In this document: in pieces, positions 63,965 to 64,000 of the stretch
How the letters are laid out: each line of letters begins with the position of its first letter
Position numbering within the stretch: the stretch's first letter is position 1
Assembly: GCF_029873635.1 (NCBI RefSeq)
Contig: NC_080418.1
Location: 12,937,562-13,001,561, forward strand
DNA: 64,000 bases
Origin: Malania oleifera
Taxonomy: Eukaryota > Streptophyta > Magnoliopsida > Santalales > Ximeniaceae
Direction: 5' to 3'
Program-made: the position numbers and the translations under genes
The notes under the pieces: generated by a model
What the model was told of the DNA's origin: nothing
Seen by the model: the letters and a program-made list of their open reading frames with translations, nothing else
Databases searched by the model: none

Positions 63965-64000
63965 CACTACAAAAAATAAGGTTATTAGTGACGGTTTTGA
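63965..64000. mobile_element. CACTA-type transposon terminus (cut by window edge)
   Basis: CACTACAAAAAATAAGG at 63965 followed by TTAGTGACGG is the standard terminal and subterminal sequence of plant CACTA (En/Spm) elements. The body lies outside the window. It is inserted in the Sirevirus-like interior. Confidence 0.7.

Overview
This is nuclear DNA of a flowering plant, most likely a woody eudicot. The evidence is two GRAS-family genes of the land-plant LISCL (SCL9/SCL14/SCL33) type, AT-rich intergenic DNA, and a dense, layered set of plant LTR retrotransposons, an RTE-type LINE, a TRIM, MITE-like elements and a CACTA end. There are no bacterial operons, CRISPR arrays or rRNA genes. The species cannot be named from the sequence.

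Only two host genes can be supported, both on the minus strand: LISCL-type GRAS regulators at 19735-21996 (753 aa) and 30648-32936 (762 aa). Their coding parts are intronless. They are tandem duplicates, and the homology continues into the 3' flanks. Each appears to have a non-coding first exon and an intron in the 5' UTR. The second has a clear TATA box and a cluster of TGACG motifs, including a perfect inverted pair. This is notable because Arabidopsis SCL14 is known to act with TGA bZIP factors that bind TGACG.

The left part (1-18.6 kb) is layered repeats. A minus-strand RTE LINE runs from about 13930 down to about 1425. It is split by an almost complete minus-strand Athila-like element (1920-8730, target duplication CCTAA, gag-like coding but no pol seen) and by a plus-strand Ty1/copia deletion derivative (9751-12597). 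A second, younger copia derivative (16494-18620, target duplication ATGGA) keeps one long RT-RNase H frame and little else.

Between and to the right of the GRAS genes (22.6-30.3 kb and 33.5-42.5 kb) lie AT-rich intergenic DNA with short tandem duplications, an old Tork-like copia element (34250-39454, broken many times), a TRIM-like miniature element (40373-41037), an 85-bp minisatellite (41201-41540), and a 288-bp Mutator-like MITE with a perfect 9-bp target duplication (41998-42303).

The right part (42.5-64 kb) is a nest of long LTRs: Sirevirus-like copia LTRs (about 2.0-2.3 kb each, mostly solo or fragmentary), chromovirus-like gypsy LTRs with one gag region, and Athila-like LTR pieces. 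A Sirevirus-like element begins at 59104 and runs off the right edge, where a CACTA-type terminus starts at 63965. The most striking regularity is that nearly every long LTR carries an array of degenerate palindromes near its TATA region. Each family has its own core (TCGACGA, GGTCGACC, CAGTCGACTG, GGGCGCCC). Palindrome arrays are described for Sireviruses, but here a CGTCGACG version is shared by a gypsy LTR family and an unrelated Tork-like copia LTR.
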